The notes below the pieces were generated by a model. It was given only the letters and a program-made list of their open reading frames with translations, ran no database searches and was not told the origin of the DNA. Of a stretch of DNA of 64,000 nucleotides, positions 44,392 through 53,147 are shown in pieces. The position numbers and the translations under genes were made by a program. Source of the stretch: Leptolyngbya sp. Heron Island J (lineage in GTDB: Bacteria > Cyanobacteriota > Cyanobacteriia > Phormidesmidales > Phormidesmidaceae); assembly GCF_000482245.1 (NCBI RefSeq), contig NZ_AWNH01000045.1, forward strand, positions 1-64,000. Reading direction: 5' to 3'. Position 1 is the stretch's first letter; every line of letters begins with the position of its first letter.

Positions 44392-46803
44392 TTAGGATTC
44401 GTTCTCTTTATTATCCAGGGCCGTGGTAGCATCTGGTGGTTTATAATTCTTATCCCAATCCGTCGGCAATATCACTGTCGACACTTTAGCGTCTGTATTA
44501 TTCACTGGTTCTATTGCAGGCAACTCTTTATCGGGAGACTCTTCTGACAACCCCTCTATTTTTAACTGCCGCAGATCTTTAAGCACGGCTTTTGCAGTTG
44601 AGTAGCGCTGGTTAAAATCATAGCGCACCATTTTCTCAATGACTTTAGCCAAACCGGGCTCCAAGTTAGGTATTTTATCAGTCCACAGTATCTCGCCGTG
44701 AGAGTTTCGTTGAAGAGTGTGGGGAGGCAACCCAGTAAGCGCTTCGATAGCAGTAATTCCAAGGGCATATAGATCGCTACTAAAGTTAGGTAGCCCCGCA
44801 GATTGTTCACTGGGCATGTACCCCTGGGTACCAATGCCAACGGTCGAAGTAATGCGGGCATTGGTATCTGTTAATTGATTGGAAATTTGCTTTACGGCAC
44901 CAAAGTCGATTAGCACATAGCGACTATCACTATGGCGAGCAATAATGTTGGATGGCTTGATATCTCGGTGAATCACACCTTGCTCGTGGACGGCTTGAAT
45001 TACCGGTAAAAGATCGAGTAAAAATTGTGCGGCGGCCCGTTGTGACATTGGCTGCTGCGGGTCCAGCACGTCCTTAAGTAATGTTCCTTCAATCATCTCT
45101 TGCACCAGATAGAAGGAATAGTTAACTTCAAAATACGCTAGTAGACGTGGAATTTGATCATGCTCACCTAACCGCTCCAAAGTGGCTGCTTCTGATGCGA
45201 ATAAACGCTGGGCTAGCTGATGTGCTCGAGGATTATCACTGACAATTTTTAATTGTTTAACGACACAGATAGGACAGCCGGGCCGCTGCATATCCTGGGC
45301 CAGATAAGTATCGCCAAATCCCCCTGCGCCTAAAATTTTAGTAATTCGATAGCGATCGCTCAGGAGAGTGCCGATCATTTTACTCTCATGGGTTGTGAGC
45401 AAATCTTTAAAGTCATCCTGTTGACTAATAATCTCTTGCACAATGGGAGATGTCACATAGCGTGCCAGTGTACTGCGTAATGTCTTTTTATGCAGTTGTT
45501 CACTAAAGAACCCAATCACAAAGTCTGCCGTTGCAAAACCTAATACACCTACAACAGGTATTGCGATAGGAATAATCAGCCCCCCTGTCGTAAAAATAAC
45601 AAAACTAACTACCCCCCAGGCAATACCTGCAACTGCGGCAACTATTAGACGACGAAAGGGGGTTTGAGAGGAGATTTTACTGATAACAGCTGCCATCCCT
45701 CCTAGCCAAACAGTGACGATCAGAGCACTTAACCAGGGTTTTTGAGCAACAGAATAAAGTGCTAGATCATCGCGAAGTGTTGCAACAGTATTCGCTAAGA
45801 TTTCCACCCCGGCCATGGGAGTTGGGTATAATAAACTTTTAGAAAATGGAGCTGCATGAAAGTCTTGATGCAGTGAGGCAGTAGAACCAACTAGAACAAT
45901 CTTATTCTCAAAAAACCGACCATTATCCAGCTGAGTTTTCCAAAGCTCATCATCCAAAATGTACCAAAAAGGGACATGCTGAAAAGTTTTGGCAGGTCCA
46001 TGGAAGAATATGTGATCGCCGCTATTTCTGTAGTCCGTAATTTCGGCAGCTTCAAGGGTTGCTTCAGGAAAACTCAACACATCAGGTTCGGCACTGTCGT
46101 TTACGGTAAGTTCTTCCCCTAAGAGATTGGCTTCCAGGACTTCAAGGGTCTTCAAAAATTCCCGACTAATACGATGAATTTTGCCATTGGGCTCAATGGG
46201 AAAGTTAATGGCTCCGACTTGAACTGGTAGCTCACGAAATTCAGGTAAGGGGAGTGTCGGCTGCAATAACGAACCTTGCCTCAAATCAATATCGCCATAC
46301 TGTGCAGCCAAAACCACTTGTGAGCCTTGTTTGGCTAGGACTTCAGCAAAGATTCTGTCATCCTCTGGACCATAGCTACTGGGTTGGGCAAAAACGATGT
46401 CTAGTGCGATCGCATCTGCTCCCGCATCCACAAGCTTTTGCACAGCGAAGGCATAGGTCGAGCGTGGCCATGGCCATGAACTAATGGCGGCCAATTCGGG
46501 GTATGACTCAGGCTGATCTAAATAATGTTGCCCTTGGGATAGAGATTCTTCATCAATGGCCAAGATAACGATATCTTCGGGTGCTGGCATCACTCCTCGA
46601 ATTTCCCACATTAGAGCCTGACCTTGATGCTCCAATGAACGGACGATATTCAAATTGCAACCTGTGACTAACGCAGTTGAACCAATCAGTACAATATTTA
46701 GACAAGCTCGCCATCGTCGCGCAAGATGTATCTTCGGCATAAATCTACGCAGACGATCTTGGGATGTCAGCGTAGCCGTGATGTCTGCTCCATCTTGTTT
46801 CAT
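44392..46803 (-). CDS. CHASE2-domain transmembrane Ser/Thr protein kinase
   Basis: An 803-residue receptor kinase. An N-terminal membrane segment (about 33-49), a periplasmic CHASE2 sensor (about 50-350, ending NKIVLVGSTASLHQDFHAAPF), three membrane spans (about 356-435), then a cytoplasmic kinase (about 485-745). Kinase residues are intact: GAGGFGDTY P-loop, Lys516 in VVKQLK, HRDIKPSN (612-619), DFGAVKQ (633-639). This cyanobacterial kinase type (SpkA/C-like) phosphorylates Ser/Thr; substrates unknown. It converges with the FecR gene. CHASE2 with FecR neighbours is a recurrent bacterial arrangement in my recollection. Confidence 0.93.
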   Translation of the reverse strand: MKQDGADITATLTSQDRLRRFMPKIHLARRWRACLNIVLIGSTALVTGCNLNIVRSLEHQGQALMWEIRGVMPAPEDIVILAIDEESLSQGQHYLDQPESYPELAAISSWPWPRSTYAFAVQKLVDAGADAIALDIVFAQPSSYGPEDDRIFAEVLAKQGSQVVLAAQYGDIDLRQGSLLQPTLPLPEFRELPVQVGAINFPIEPNGKIHRISREFLKTLEVLEANLLGEELTVNDSAEPDVLSFPEATLEAAEITDYRNSGDHIFFHGPAKTFQHVPFWYILDDELWKTQLDNGRFFENKIVLVGSTASLHQDFHAAPFSKSLLYPTPMAGVEILANTVATLRDDLALYSVAQKPWLSALIVTVWLGGMAAVISKISSQTPFRRLIVAAVAGIAWGVVSFVIFTTGGLIIPIAIPVVGVLGFATADFVIGFFSEQLHKKTLRSTLARYVTSPIVQEIISQQDDFKDLLTTHESKMIGTLLSDRYRITKILGAGGFGDTYLAQDMQRPGCPICVVKQLKIVSDNPRAHQLAQRLFASEAATLERLGEHDQIPRLLAYFEVNYSFYLVQEMIEGTLLKDVLDPQQPMSQRAAAQFLLDLLPVIQAVHEQGVIHRDIKPSNIIARHSDSRYVLIDFGAVKQISNQLTDTNARITSTVGIGTQGYMPSEQSAGLPNFSSDLYALGITAIEALTGLPPHTLQRNSHGEILWTDKIPNLEPGLAKVIEKMVRYDFNQRYSTAKAVLKDLRQLKIEGLSEESPDKELPAIEPVNNTDAKVSTVILPTDWDKNYKPPDATTALDNKENES

Positions 46804-47712
46804 CCGTATAAAAGCAAATATCTAGATACTGTACAAATCAACACAAAAGATGATGCACCCTGTATAAAAATAAAACTTGATTCTGCCCTCAGCAGCCACT
46901 TAATCTGAATATTTTCAGTATTTATAAAATGCAGTGTATAAAATTACATAAACTGTGGGATAGTAATACGGTCTTAGCTCAGAAATCTAACACTATGATA
47001 GCTTGAAGCCTTTATAAGCAGTCTATATCTGTGGTTCCTGGAAGCCGTCGATAGGCTATCTGAAACACCCTACAGGTAGGTGTCAGTTCTATTTTAAGTG
47101 GGCTATGGATTTAATAGGCTTGAGCGCAGCTAGAGGAAGGTAAAGAGGCATCCACACGATAGTCAGATCTGCCTTATAGTAGTAACCTGCCCTTTCTGCA
47201 CAGAGGTTGTAAATGTAAGTTTCAATATGTTCGATACATGACCAGTCTAGGTTACGAAGCTTTCTTAGATAGTCATTGTGGTTCGCCGAATCAGTTGTCC
47301 GTACAACAAAGCGCGTTTATGTGCTGAAATTGAGCATTCTAAATGAAAAGGTATGGATACAAAGCTCTATGAATTTTTATGAGTGTTCTACATATACGAG
47401 GCAGGTGATGAACGTCTAGTCGACTAATCAATTTAAGTTGAAACAGTCAAGCCCATCTAAATTTTGATTTTTGATTATTTATATATCGTCACCCACAAAC
47501 CCTACATGAGTTGGTTTTAGTTATCTATCATGAATTAGTGGCCTGTATATTTTCTTACATCGTTGGTTACGTACAGGCGATTGATGACGAAATCAAAGCT
47601 TGTAGTTGCTCTTCTTATATTAGCTTCTGGACTATTTCTAAGTAGCTATTCCGATTGTTTGATCCTCGGCTACAGCTATTGAGTTTCCAGTTATTGTTAT
47701 TGTTTTACTTCT
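46804..47712. other. Long divergent intergenic region
   Basis: 909 bases, AT-rich, without a sizeable ORF. A small hairpin ACACCCTAC-AG-GTAGGTGT (one bulge) lies at 47065-47083, and TATCTAGATA at about 46820 is a short palindrome. A 32-codon ORF at 47584 is listed separately. The length leaves room for a small RNA, but no known family was recognised. Confidence 0.4.
47584..47682 (+). CDS. Possible 32-residue hydrophobic peptide
   Basis: ATG at 47584 opens MTKSKLVVALLILASGLFLS..., a short basic start, a hydrophobic stretch of about 14 residues and one Cys, ending LILGYSY. It resembles a signal peptide or mini membrane protein. There is no strong ribosome-binding site, and it stops 30 bases before the NYN gene. 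Coding is unproven. Confidence 0.25.
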   Translation: MTKSKLVVALLILASGLFLSSYSDCLILGYSY

Positions 47713-48231
47713 ATGCATACGCAACCGCTAAGCCGACTTTCTATATTTGTAGACGGGAATAATATGTTTTACGCCCAGCAAAAAAACGGCTGGTTTTTTG
47801 ACCCTAAGCGTGTTCTTGAATACTTTACAAACGAAACAGTCCCCTCGACTTTAATCAACGCTTTTTGGTATACGGGACTCAAAGATCCGCAGGATCAGCG
47901 TGGTTTTCGTGATGCCCTGATTAGCCTCGGGTATACGGTACGTACAAAAATTTTGAAAGAGTATTACGACGACAACTCTGGACGCTATTCGCAAAAAGCG
48001 AACCTAGATATTGAAATCGTTGTTGATATGTTTAATACAGCCGCACAATATGATCGAGTCGTCCTCTTCAGTGGTGATGGAGATTTTGAACGGGCTATCG
48101 AATTGCTGCGGTCTAAAAATACGCACATTACCGTAGTATCTACGGAAGGTATGATTGCGCGAGAATTACGAAATGCTACGGATCGCTATATCGATCTAAA
48201 TTCAGTTAGAAATTATATAGAAAAGGATTAA
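47713..48231 (+). CDS. NYN-domain (LabA/DUF88-like) protein
   Basis: A 172-residue PIN-like NYN domain. The acidic metal-binding residues of the fold are visible: FVDGNNMFYAQQ near residue 12, DIEIVVDMF near 97, and FSGDGDFERAIELL near 115. NYN domains are predicted ribonucleases; the cyanobacterial relatives LabA/LalA affect circadian output in Synechococcus. Whether this member is LabA or a paralogue is not decided. Confidence 0.87.
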   Translation: MHTQPLSRLSIFVDGNNMFYAQQKNGWFFDPKRVLEYFTNETVPSTLINAFWYTGLKDPQDQRGFRDALISLGYTVRTKILKEYYDDNSGRYSQKANLDIEIVVDMFNTAAQYDRVVLFSGDGDFERAIELLRSKNTHITVVSTEGMIARELRNATDRYIDLNSVRNYIEKD

Positions 48232-48275
48232 CACCTTAATTTTAACACTTTAACTTTAAAGCACAACGCTGGCCA

Positions 48276-49262
48276 TCAGAGTTGTTCACGACCGTGTGGA
48301 GCCTTCAGGGCTACAAGGTCTGGCCCTACAGGGATAATTCCTCCTGGATTTAGTGGAAACAGATTACCAAAGTAATCCCGTTTGATGGCCTCAACGTCAC
48401 AGGTGGCTGCAATATTGGATAGCTGATAAATGTCCCGCACATAGCCACTAAGATGCTCATAGTCAGCAATACGACGACGGTTACACTTAAATAAACCGTA
48501 ATAAGCTACATCAAAACGAATCAAGGTCGTGAATAAACGAACATCGGCCAGCGTCAATCGATTGCCACAAAGGTAGCGCTGGCTCGCCAATGTATCATCG
48601 ATTACATCTAATGTCTCAAACACTTCATTGCAGGCTGCTTCATAGGCCACCTGGGTTTGAGCAAATCCACACCGGTAAACACCGTTATTGACGGTGGCAT
48701 AAATGCGTTCATTCCAGACATTGATGTCACCTTGCAACTTAGCAGGGTACAGGTCTAGCTCAGGTTGAGTTGCCCAATCGTTAAATGCGTTATTTAGGAT
48801 TTCGATAATTTCTGCACTCTCGTTGTTGATAATTGTGTTTGTCTGGCTGTCCCAAAGAACGGGAACCGTAGCTCGCCCCTGGTATCCTGGCTGGGCTTTA
48901 GCGTAAAACTGAGGCATGGTACGACAATTCAAGGACTCTATTGCAGAGGGATGATCAAATACCCAGCATCCTTCATCCCCTGAGGGGGAAACAACAGTGA
49001 TCGGGATAATCGTGTCTAATCCTTTAAGAGCCCGAACAATCAGGGTACGATGAGCCCATGGGCAACCCATGCCGACGATCAAACGATAGCGTTGAGCCGT
49101 AGCTGGAAACTTCTCGGAGGGGATGCGATCGCAAAATCCACTGTTCGGTCGCTGATACGCCCCTGTCCGATCACTCGGTGCCATCTGAGACATCATCATG
49201 CGCCAAAGGGTAGTCCAAATAGTCTTGGCAGTGCGGATGAGTAGAGTGGGAGGAAGAGCCAT
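48276..49262 (-). CDS. Glutathionyl-hydroquinone reductase-type glutathione S-transferase
   Basis: A 328-residue Xi-class GST. The N-terminal thioredoxin-fold domain holds GMGCPWAHRT with the catalytic Cys67, the CPWA signature of YqjG/ECM4-type enzymes that reduce glutathionyl-hydroquinones to hydroquinones. The C-terminal helical domain contains RLTLADVRLFTTLIRFD, typical of the class. In a phototroph it may help recycle oxidised quinones. Cytoplasmic; ATG start. Confidence 0.9.
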   Translation of the reverse strand: MALPPTLLIRTAKTIWTTLWRMMMSQMAPSDRTGAYQRPNSGFCDRIPSEKFPATAQRYRLIVGMGCPWAHRTLIVRALKGLDTIIPITVVSPSGDEGCWVFDHPSAIESLNCRTMPQFYAKAQPGYQGRATVPVLWDSQTNTIINNESAEIIEILNNAFNDWATQPELDLYPAKLQGDINVWNERIYATVNNGVYRCGFAQTQVAYEAACNEVFETLDVIDDTLASQRYLCGNRLTLADVRLFTTLIRFDVAYYGLFKCNRRRIADYEHLSGYVRDIYQLSNIAATCDVEAIKRDYFGNLFPLNPGGIIPVGPDLVALKAPHGREQL

Positions 49263-49322
49263 GGAATTATGGACGATGGAGAGGATGGGTGAGCAATACC
49301 CACCATAGTTATATCTTGAGGC

Positions 49323-50075
49323 CTAACTACGCCGTTTCGACCAAGCCCGCAGAATCGGGATATTGGCAATTTGGTCCGGTTGAATACTATCCCAATCTAA
49401 CCCTTGAGGTTTGGGATGGTTATTGTCAGTAGCCAAACAACGTGTGGGGGTGACAATCAAATCCAACCCCCAGTCGTGGGGCTGCATCGGTAGTAATGCT
49501 GTATCAACGACCTGTAAATCATGGACAGTGGTCACAATGGGGGTATCTTCTGCAATCAGGTCACACTCTCGTAGCATAGCTAGTTCCAAATCAGCAAAAC
49601 CGGCCCCTTTACCGGTACGACCACCATTTAGAGTCACAGCTACACACCCCACCACCACTAGCTCAATGGCCTGCATTTCGGCATACGTCATCAAGCGTCC
49701 ATGGCTCATAGCACCGCCCATAGAAGCGGCCTCTTTTAGGGCCACACCTTTTTGTTCAAGGGCCGTCGCTGTTAATTCCACAAAACACTTTTTGCGAAAC
49801 AGTCGAGGAACGGCCATATATAGGGTTTTGCCATCTACTAAAGCCTTCAACCGCACAGCTGTATGGGGTGAGTCAGGGTTGCACTTGATCACCTGAGCCC
49901 GTTGCCAAAGGCTAGTTTCCGCAAGTCGAGCGGCAGCCACCTCAGCCCCCAGAAAGTTAGGAATGTGACCAACTGGATCACGCCGGGTCGCCTTGTGGGC
50001 CTTCAGGGTAGACCAAATCCTCTGGCGGAGGGCATCTTTGCCAGTATGGCGACCGGACCAGGTTGAGTTGGACAT
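49323..50075 (-). CDS. 5-formyltetrahydrofolate cyclo-ligase family protein
   Basis: A 250-residue protein of the 5-FTHF cyclo-ligase fold, which converts 5-formyl-THF to 5,10-methenyl-THF with ATP. The usual signature is seen as GGRTGKGAGFADLELAML (about residues 153-170), with YMAVPRLF earlier. It is longer than the bacterial enzyme of about 190 residues and resembles the MTHFS-domain-containing type, so a different substrate is possible. I chose the ATG at 50075 (MSNSTWSGRH); an ATG at 50174 would add a 33-residue tract of no clear character. Confidence 0.82.
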   Translation of the reverse strand: MSNSTWSGRHTGKDALRQRIWSTLKAHKATRRDPVGHIPNFLGAEVAAARLAETSLWQRAQVIKCNPDSPHTAVRLKALVDGKTLYMAVPRLFRKKCFVELTATALEQKGVALKEAASMGGAMSHGRLMTYAEMQAIELVVVGCVAVTLNGGRTGKGAGFADLELAMLRECDLIAEDTPIVTTVHDLQVVDTALLPMQPHDWGLDLIVTPTRCLATDNNHPKPQGLDWDSIQPDQIANIPILRAWSKRRS

Positions 50076-50256
50076 GGAAATTACGTTTGCAGGATAGGCA
50101 CAGACGGGAGTTGAGTTTAACACTTTTGTCTCCGCATCAATTTTGGCTGATCTCAAACCCATAGCCAACTGCAACCACTTGCTGAATGTTTTCTAAACCT
50201 TTGGGCTGAGTCATGCCACTGGAATCTAAGGTGAATACATCTACTGGGAATTTCCG

Positions 50257-52209
50257 ATGGCAAAGCAAACAAAGAAGAAAAAGAAGCAGGCTGGATTCAG
50301 CCGTGGGTTTGGCAACCAATCGTTGACCACTGAACTGGCCCATGCGAAGGCTCTGATCCGTCGGGAACAGTGGACAGATGCACATTCTCTCCTCACGCGC
50401 TTAAAAAGCTCTCATCCCAAGGACTTGGATGTGTTAACGCATTTGTTGGAAGTGTATGACGAGATGGGCCAGCTACATCGGCATCAGGCCACCTGTGAAG
50501 AGTTTTTAGCGATAAAGCCTAACGATGCACGGGTTAATTTCTTGTTGGGTTATGCCTACATGCTGAATTACTATCCGTTGCTAGGAGTACAACAATATCG
50601 CTATGCAATTGAGCGCTGGCCAGATTATGAGAGCAGCGCTGAGGCCAAAGAACATCTGGCAATGATTGAGCCTAATTTACCTGTAGTATTGGAGGAATTG
50701 GGACTGAGCTATCCAGATGATTGGGATTTAGGGATTCTCCATGAGCAAACTCGAGCCTACACAACCACTGGCCAAGCTCAAAAAGCAATTGATACAGCCC
50801 AGTCTCTGATTCAACAGCGTCCTGATTTTGTGCATGCTTACAACAGTTTGGCTTGGGCATATGTAGCCAACAATCAGTATGAGACTGCGATCGCAACCTT
50901 CCAAACAGCTCTAGAGCAACACCCAGAGAGTATTTCTCTACGGGCTGATCTGATCCAGTGCTTCTGTTTTCGCGGCAACTTTGCTGCAGCTGAACCCCAT
51001 AAAGCTCCATTGCTAGCAAACTCTAGCCTTGACCCTGATGAAATGACTCGTCAAGCCAAAGCACTGGCCTATCTGGATGATATGGCCGGAATTTTGAACC
51101 TGTTGGCTAGCGTGCCGCCAGTACCCGAAAAAAATAACCAACCGGTAGTATCAGGACTTTTTCACCATTTAGTGGCTGTCGCTCTAGTACGGCAGGGAGA
51201 CCTAGCAACCGCCAGAAAACACTGGCAGTTAGCCCTAGAGCTATCCCCAGATATGGCCATAGCCAAAGAAAATCTGGATGATTTTGATATGACACCCACC
51301 TTTAAAGAAGGCCCATGGCCATTTGAACTCAATAGCTGGGTAGCAACTAGTGTGTATCAAGATCTACGTCAGGTAGCGTTTGCCCTGACTCCCGATCGCA
51401 CCCCCCAGCCAGCTTTAGTAACAGCGGTGAATACGCTCCTGGAGACTCATCCGTTCATTAGTCAACTCGTACCAGTATGGCTGAAGCGAGGTAGTCCTAG
51501 AGCCCGTATGCTTGCCATAGCGATCGCCAAAAGCCACCCCAATGCTGAGCATCTAGCAGCACTCAACACATTTGCTGGCAGTACCCACGGCAGTGAGTCA
51601 CAGCGCTATCACATAGCATCTTACCTGGACCGTCACCAGCAACTAACGATCACACAGCTATGGCTAAATGGCAAATGGCAGGAGAGACTACCCCTGGCAA
51701 ACTATGAAATTGTGCCAGAACCAGCTGCCGTACAATCATCGGACACACAGGCGCTATTAGATAAGGCTTTAAAGAAGATTGCTCTGGAATCACCTAAGGC
51801 AGCAGAAACGGCAGAAGCATATTTGCAGCAAGCTTTAGCAATAGAGCCTCACAATCCCATATTGCTGAATAACTTAGCGTTAGCCTATACCCACCAAGAA
51901 CGATTGACTGAGTCACGTCAGTTAACCCAGCAAATTATTGACGAGTATCCCGAGGATGTAGATAGTCGGATTGCATTGACTCAGCTCTACTTACAAGAAG
52001 AGAATTTAGATGCCGCCGAAACCGTTCTCAATCAGCTACTGCAGCAATCTAGTTTTACCGAAGACAGCCTAGTAAGTCTCATGTTAACTCGCAGTCGTCT
52101 ACTGATGCTACAAGGACAAGAAGACATGGCTCGCCTCTGGTTTCAAGAAGTTTTACCAATGGTGAAAGAGCATCCATTGCTACGACAACTAGGCTTTGGA
52201 CAGCGCTAA
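50257..52209 (+). CDS. Large TPR-repeat protein
   Basis: A 650-residue soluble protein. It starts with a Lys-rich segment (MAKQTKKKKKQAGFSRGFG) and then carries clusters of tetratricopeptide repeats: about residues 25-120, 160-240, 295-340 and 505-640, for example FVHAYNSLAWAYVANNQYE and PILLNNLALAYTHQERLTES. TPR arrays bind proteins; no enzymatic domain is seen. ATG start, divergent from the folate cyclo-ligase gene. Confidence 0.85.
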   Translation: MAKQTKKKKKQAGFSRGFGNQSLTTELAHAKALIRREQWTDAHSLLTRLKSSHPKDLDVLTHLLEVYDEMGQLHRHQATCEEFLAIKPNDARVNFLLGYAYMLNYYPLLGVQQYRYAIERWPDYESSAEAKEHLAMIEPNLPVVLEELGLSYPDDWDLGILHEQTRAYTTTGQAQKAIDTAQSLIQQRPDFVHAYNSLAWAYVANNQYETAIATFQTALEQHPESISLRADLIQCFCFRGNFAAAEPHKAPLLANSSLDPDEMTRQAKALAYLDDMAGILNLLASVPPVPEKNNQPVVSGLFHHLVAVALVRQGDLATARKHWQLALELSPDMAIAKENLDDFDMTPTFKEGPWPFELNSWVATSVYQDLRQVAFALTPDRTPQPALVTAVNTLLETHPFISQLVPVWLKRGSPRARMLAIAIAKSHPNAEHLAALNTFAGSTHGSESQRYHIASYLDRHQQLTITQLWLNGKWQERLPLANYEIVPEPAAVQSSDTQALLDKALKKIALESPKAAETAEAYLQQALAIEPHNPILLNNLALAYTHQERLTESRQLTQQIIDEYPEDVDSRIALTQLYLQEENLDAAETVLNQLLQQSSFTEDSLVSLMLTRSRLLMLQGQEDMARLWFQEVLPMVKEHPLLRQLGFGQR

Positions 52210-52319
52210 ACAGCTATCGCGAAAACCAGAAGCATGAGGACGGACGAGTGAGAAAAACACTTTAACTACCGAAGTCTCAGGGCTTTGTCCTAACCAACCT
52301 TCCCTTGATGTACAAAGAA

Positions 52320-52340
52320 GCCCCCGCTAGTAGCGAGGGC
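52320..52340 (-). terminator. Hairpin downstream of the small membrane-protein gene
   Basis: On the minus strand GCCCTCGCT-ACT-AGCGGGGGC forms a stem with one mismatch, followed by TTCTTTG. Probable weak terminator for the minus-strand gene ending at 52458. Confidence 0.45.
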
Positions 52341-52457
52341 AAGAGTACAACTTTGCGCTTACCTGAGTTCTATAAAAGCAGTCAAAGCCTATTCAGAAGA
52401 AAACCGAGGGCACACATTGACGGGTTTTCCCTTGGTCTTGGAGTGACGTTCATTCCC

Positions 52458-52688
52458 TTAGTTACCAATCAAGGTACTGGAATAAGCATCACCGCTAAAT
52501 GTTGACACACGCGCATTGTGGTCGGTATCGCGGCCAGTCACAACCTTAGCAATAGTATCGAAGCCGTCTGAGCTGAGGTTGCGCTCATGAACAGGCTTGG
52601 ATTGCTCACCGAGAAAATAAGCCTGGGTGCCAATAATGGCGGCACCAACCCAACCAACAATAATGACAGCTAACAAAATACCAAACAT
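52458..52688 (-). CDS. Small single-span membrane protein, conserved-looking
   Basis: A 76-residue protein with one N-terminal membrane span (about residues 2-22) and a hydrophilic tail containing GEQSKPVHERNLSSDGF. The size and layout recall small thylakoid proteins, but I cannot assign it to a named photosystem subunit. The ATG at 52688 is chosen because GGAGAG stands nine bases upstream; an upstream in-frame ATG at 52796 would add 36 unrelated basic residues. A palindrome lies 34 bases upstream. Confidence 0.7.
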   Translation of the reverse strand: MFGILLAVIIVGWVGAAIIGTQAYFLGEQSKPVHERNLSSDGFDTIAKVVTGRDTDHNARVSTFSGDAYSSTLIGN

Positions 52689-53147
52689 AGATTTAGCTCT
52701 CCGAAATGCAAAGCAAGCATTTATTTGTAAACAAATATAACGCAATTTACGTTTCGAGACTTGTCGTCTTGACAAAAATGAATTTATGCATTCCATAAAT
52801 ACAATCTATGAGTAGCACAACATTGCCCTCAGCATCTTGCATAACGGGTAGATGCAAAGTTAGCAAGAACATCAAAGTGCTTATTTGAATTTCCGATTTT
52901 TCTAGATCGCCATAGTAAAACTGGGCTCCCAAAGCGATCCCAGTCATCGTAATATTGCTTAACGGTGAGTTCTCTGTCTTAGAGCACTCTAAAACTTAGC
53001 AATGATGAATTTTGCATTGTTACATCATTGCCCGTGCTGAAACAGGTTGCAAATCTATGAATAATTGACCCTGTATTGGCTATATCCCTATTTGTAAGCC
53101 ACCTTGCGGGATAGCAAGATGCCTCTTTTTGGACACTGCTAGACATA
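52689..53147. other. Divergent intergenic region
   Basis: Contains a palindromic site near 52722 and short minus-strand ORFs without recognisable features. It must hold promoters for the small membrane protein and for the GHL10 gene. Confidence 0.4.
52722..52737. promoter_or_regulatory. Palindromic site TATTTGT-AA-ACAAATA
   Basis: Seven-base perfect arms around AA, 34 bases before the start of the small membrane-protein gene. Candidate operator or start-proximal regulatory site. Confidence 0.4.
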
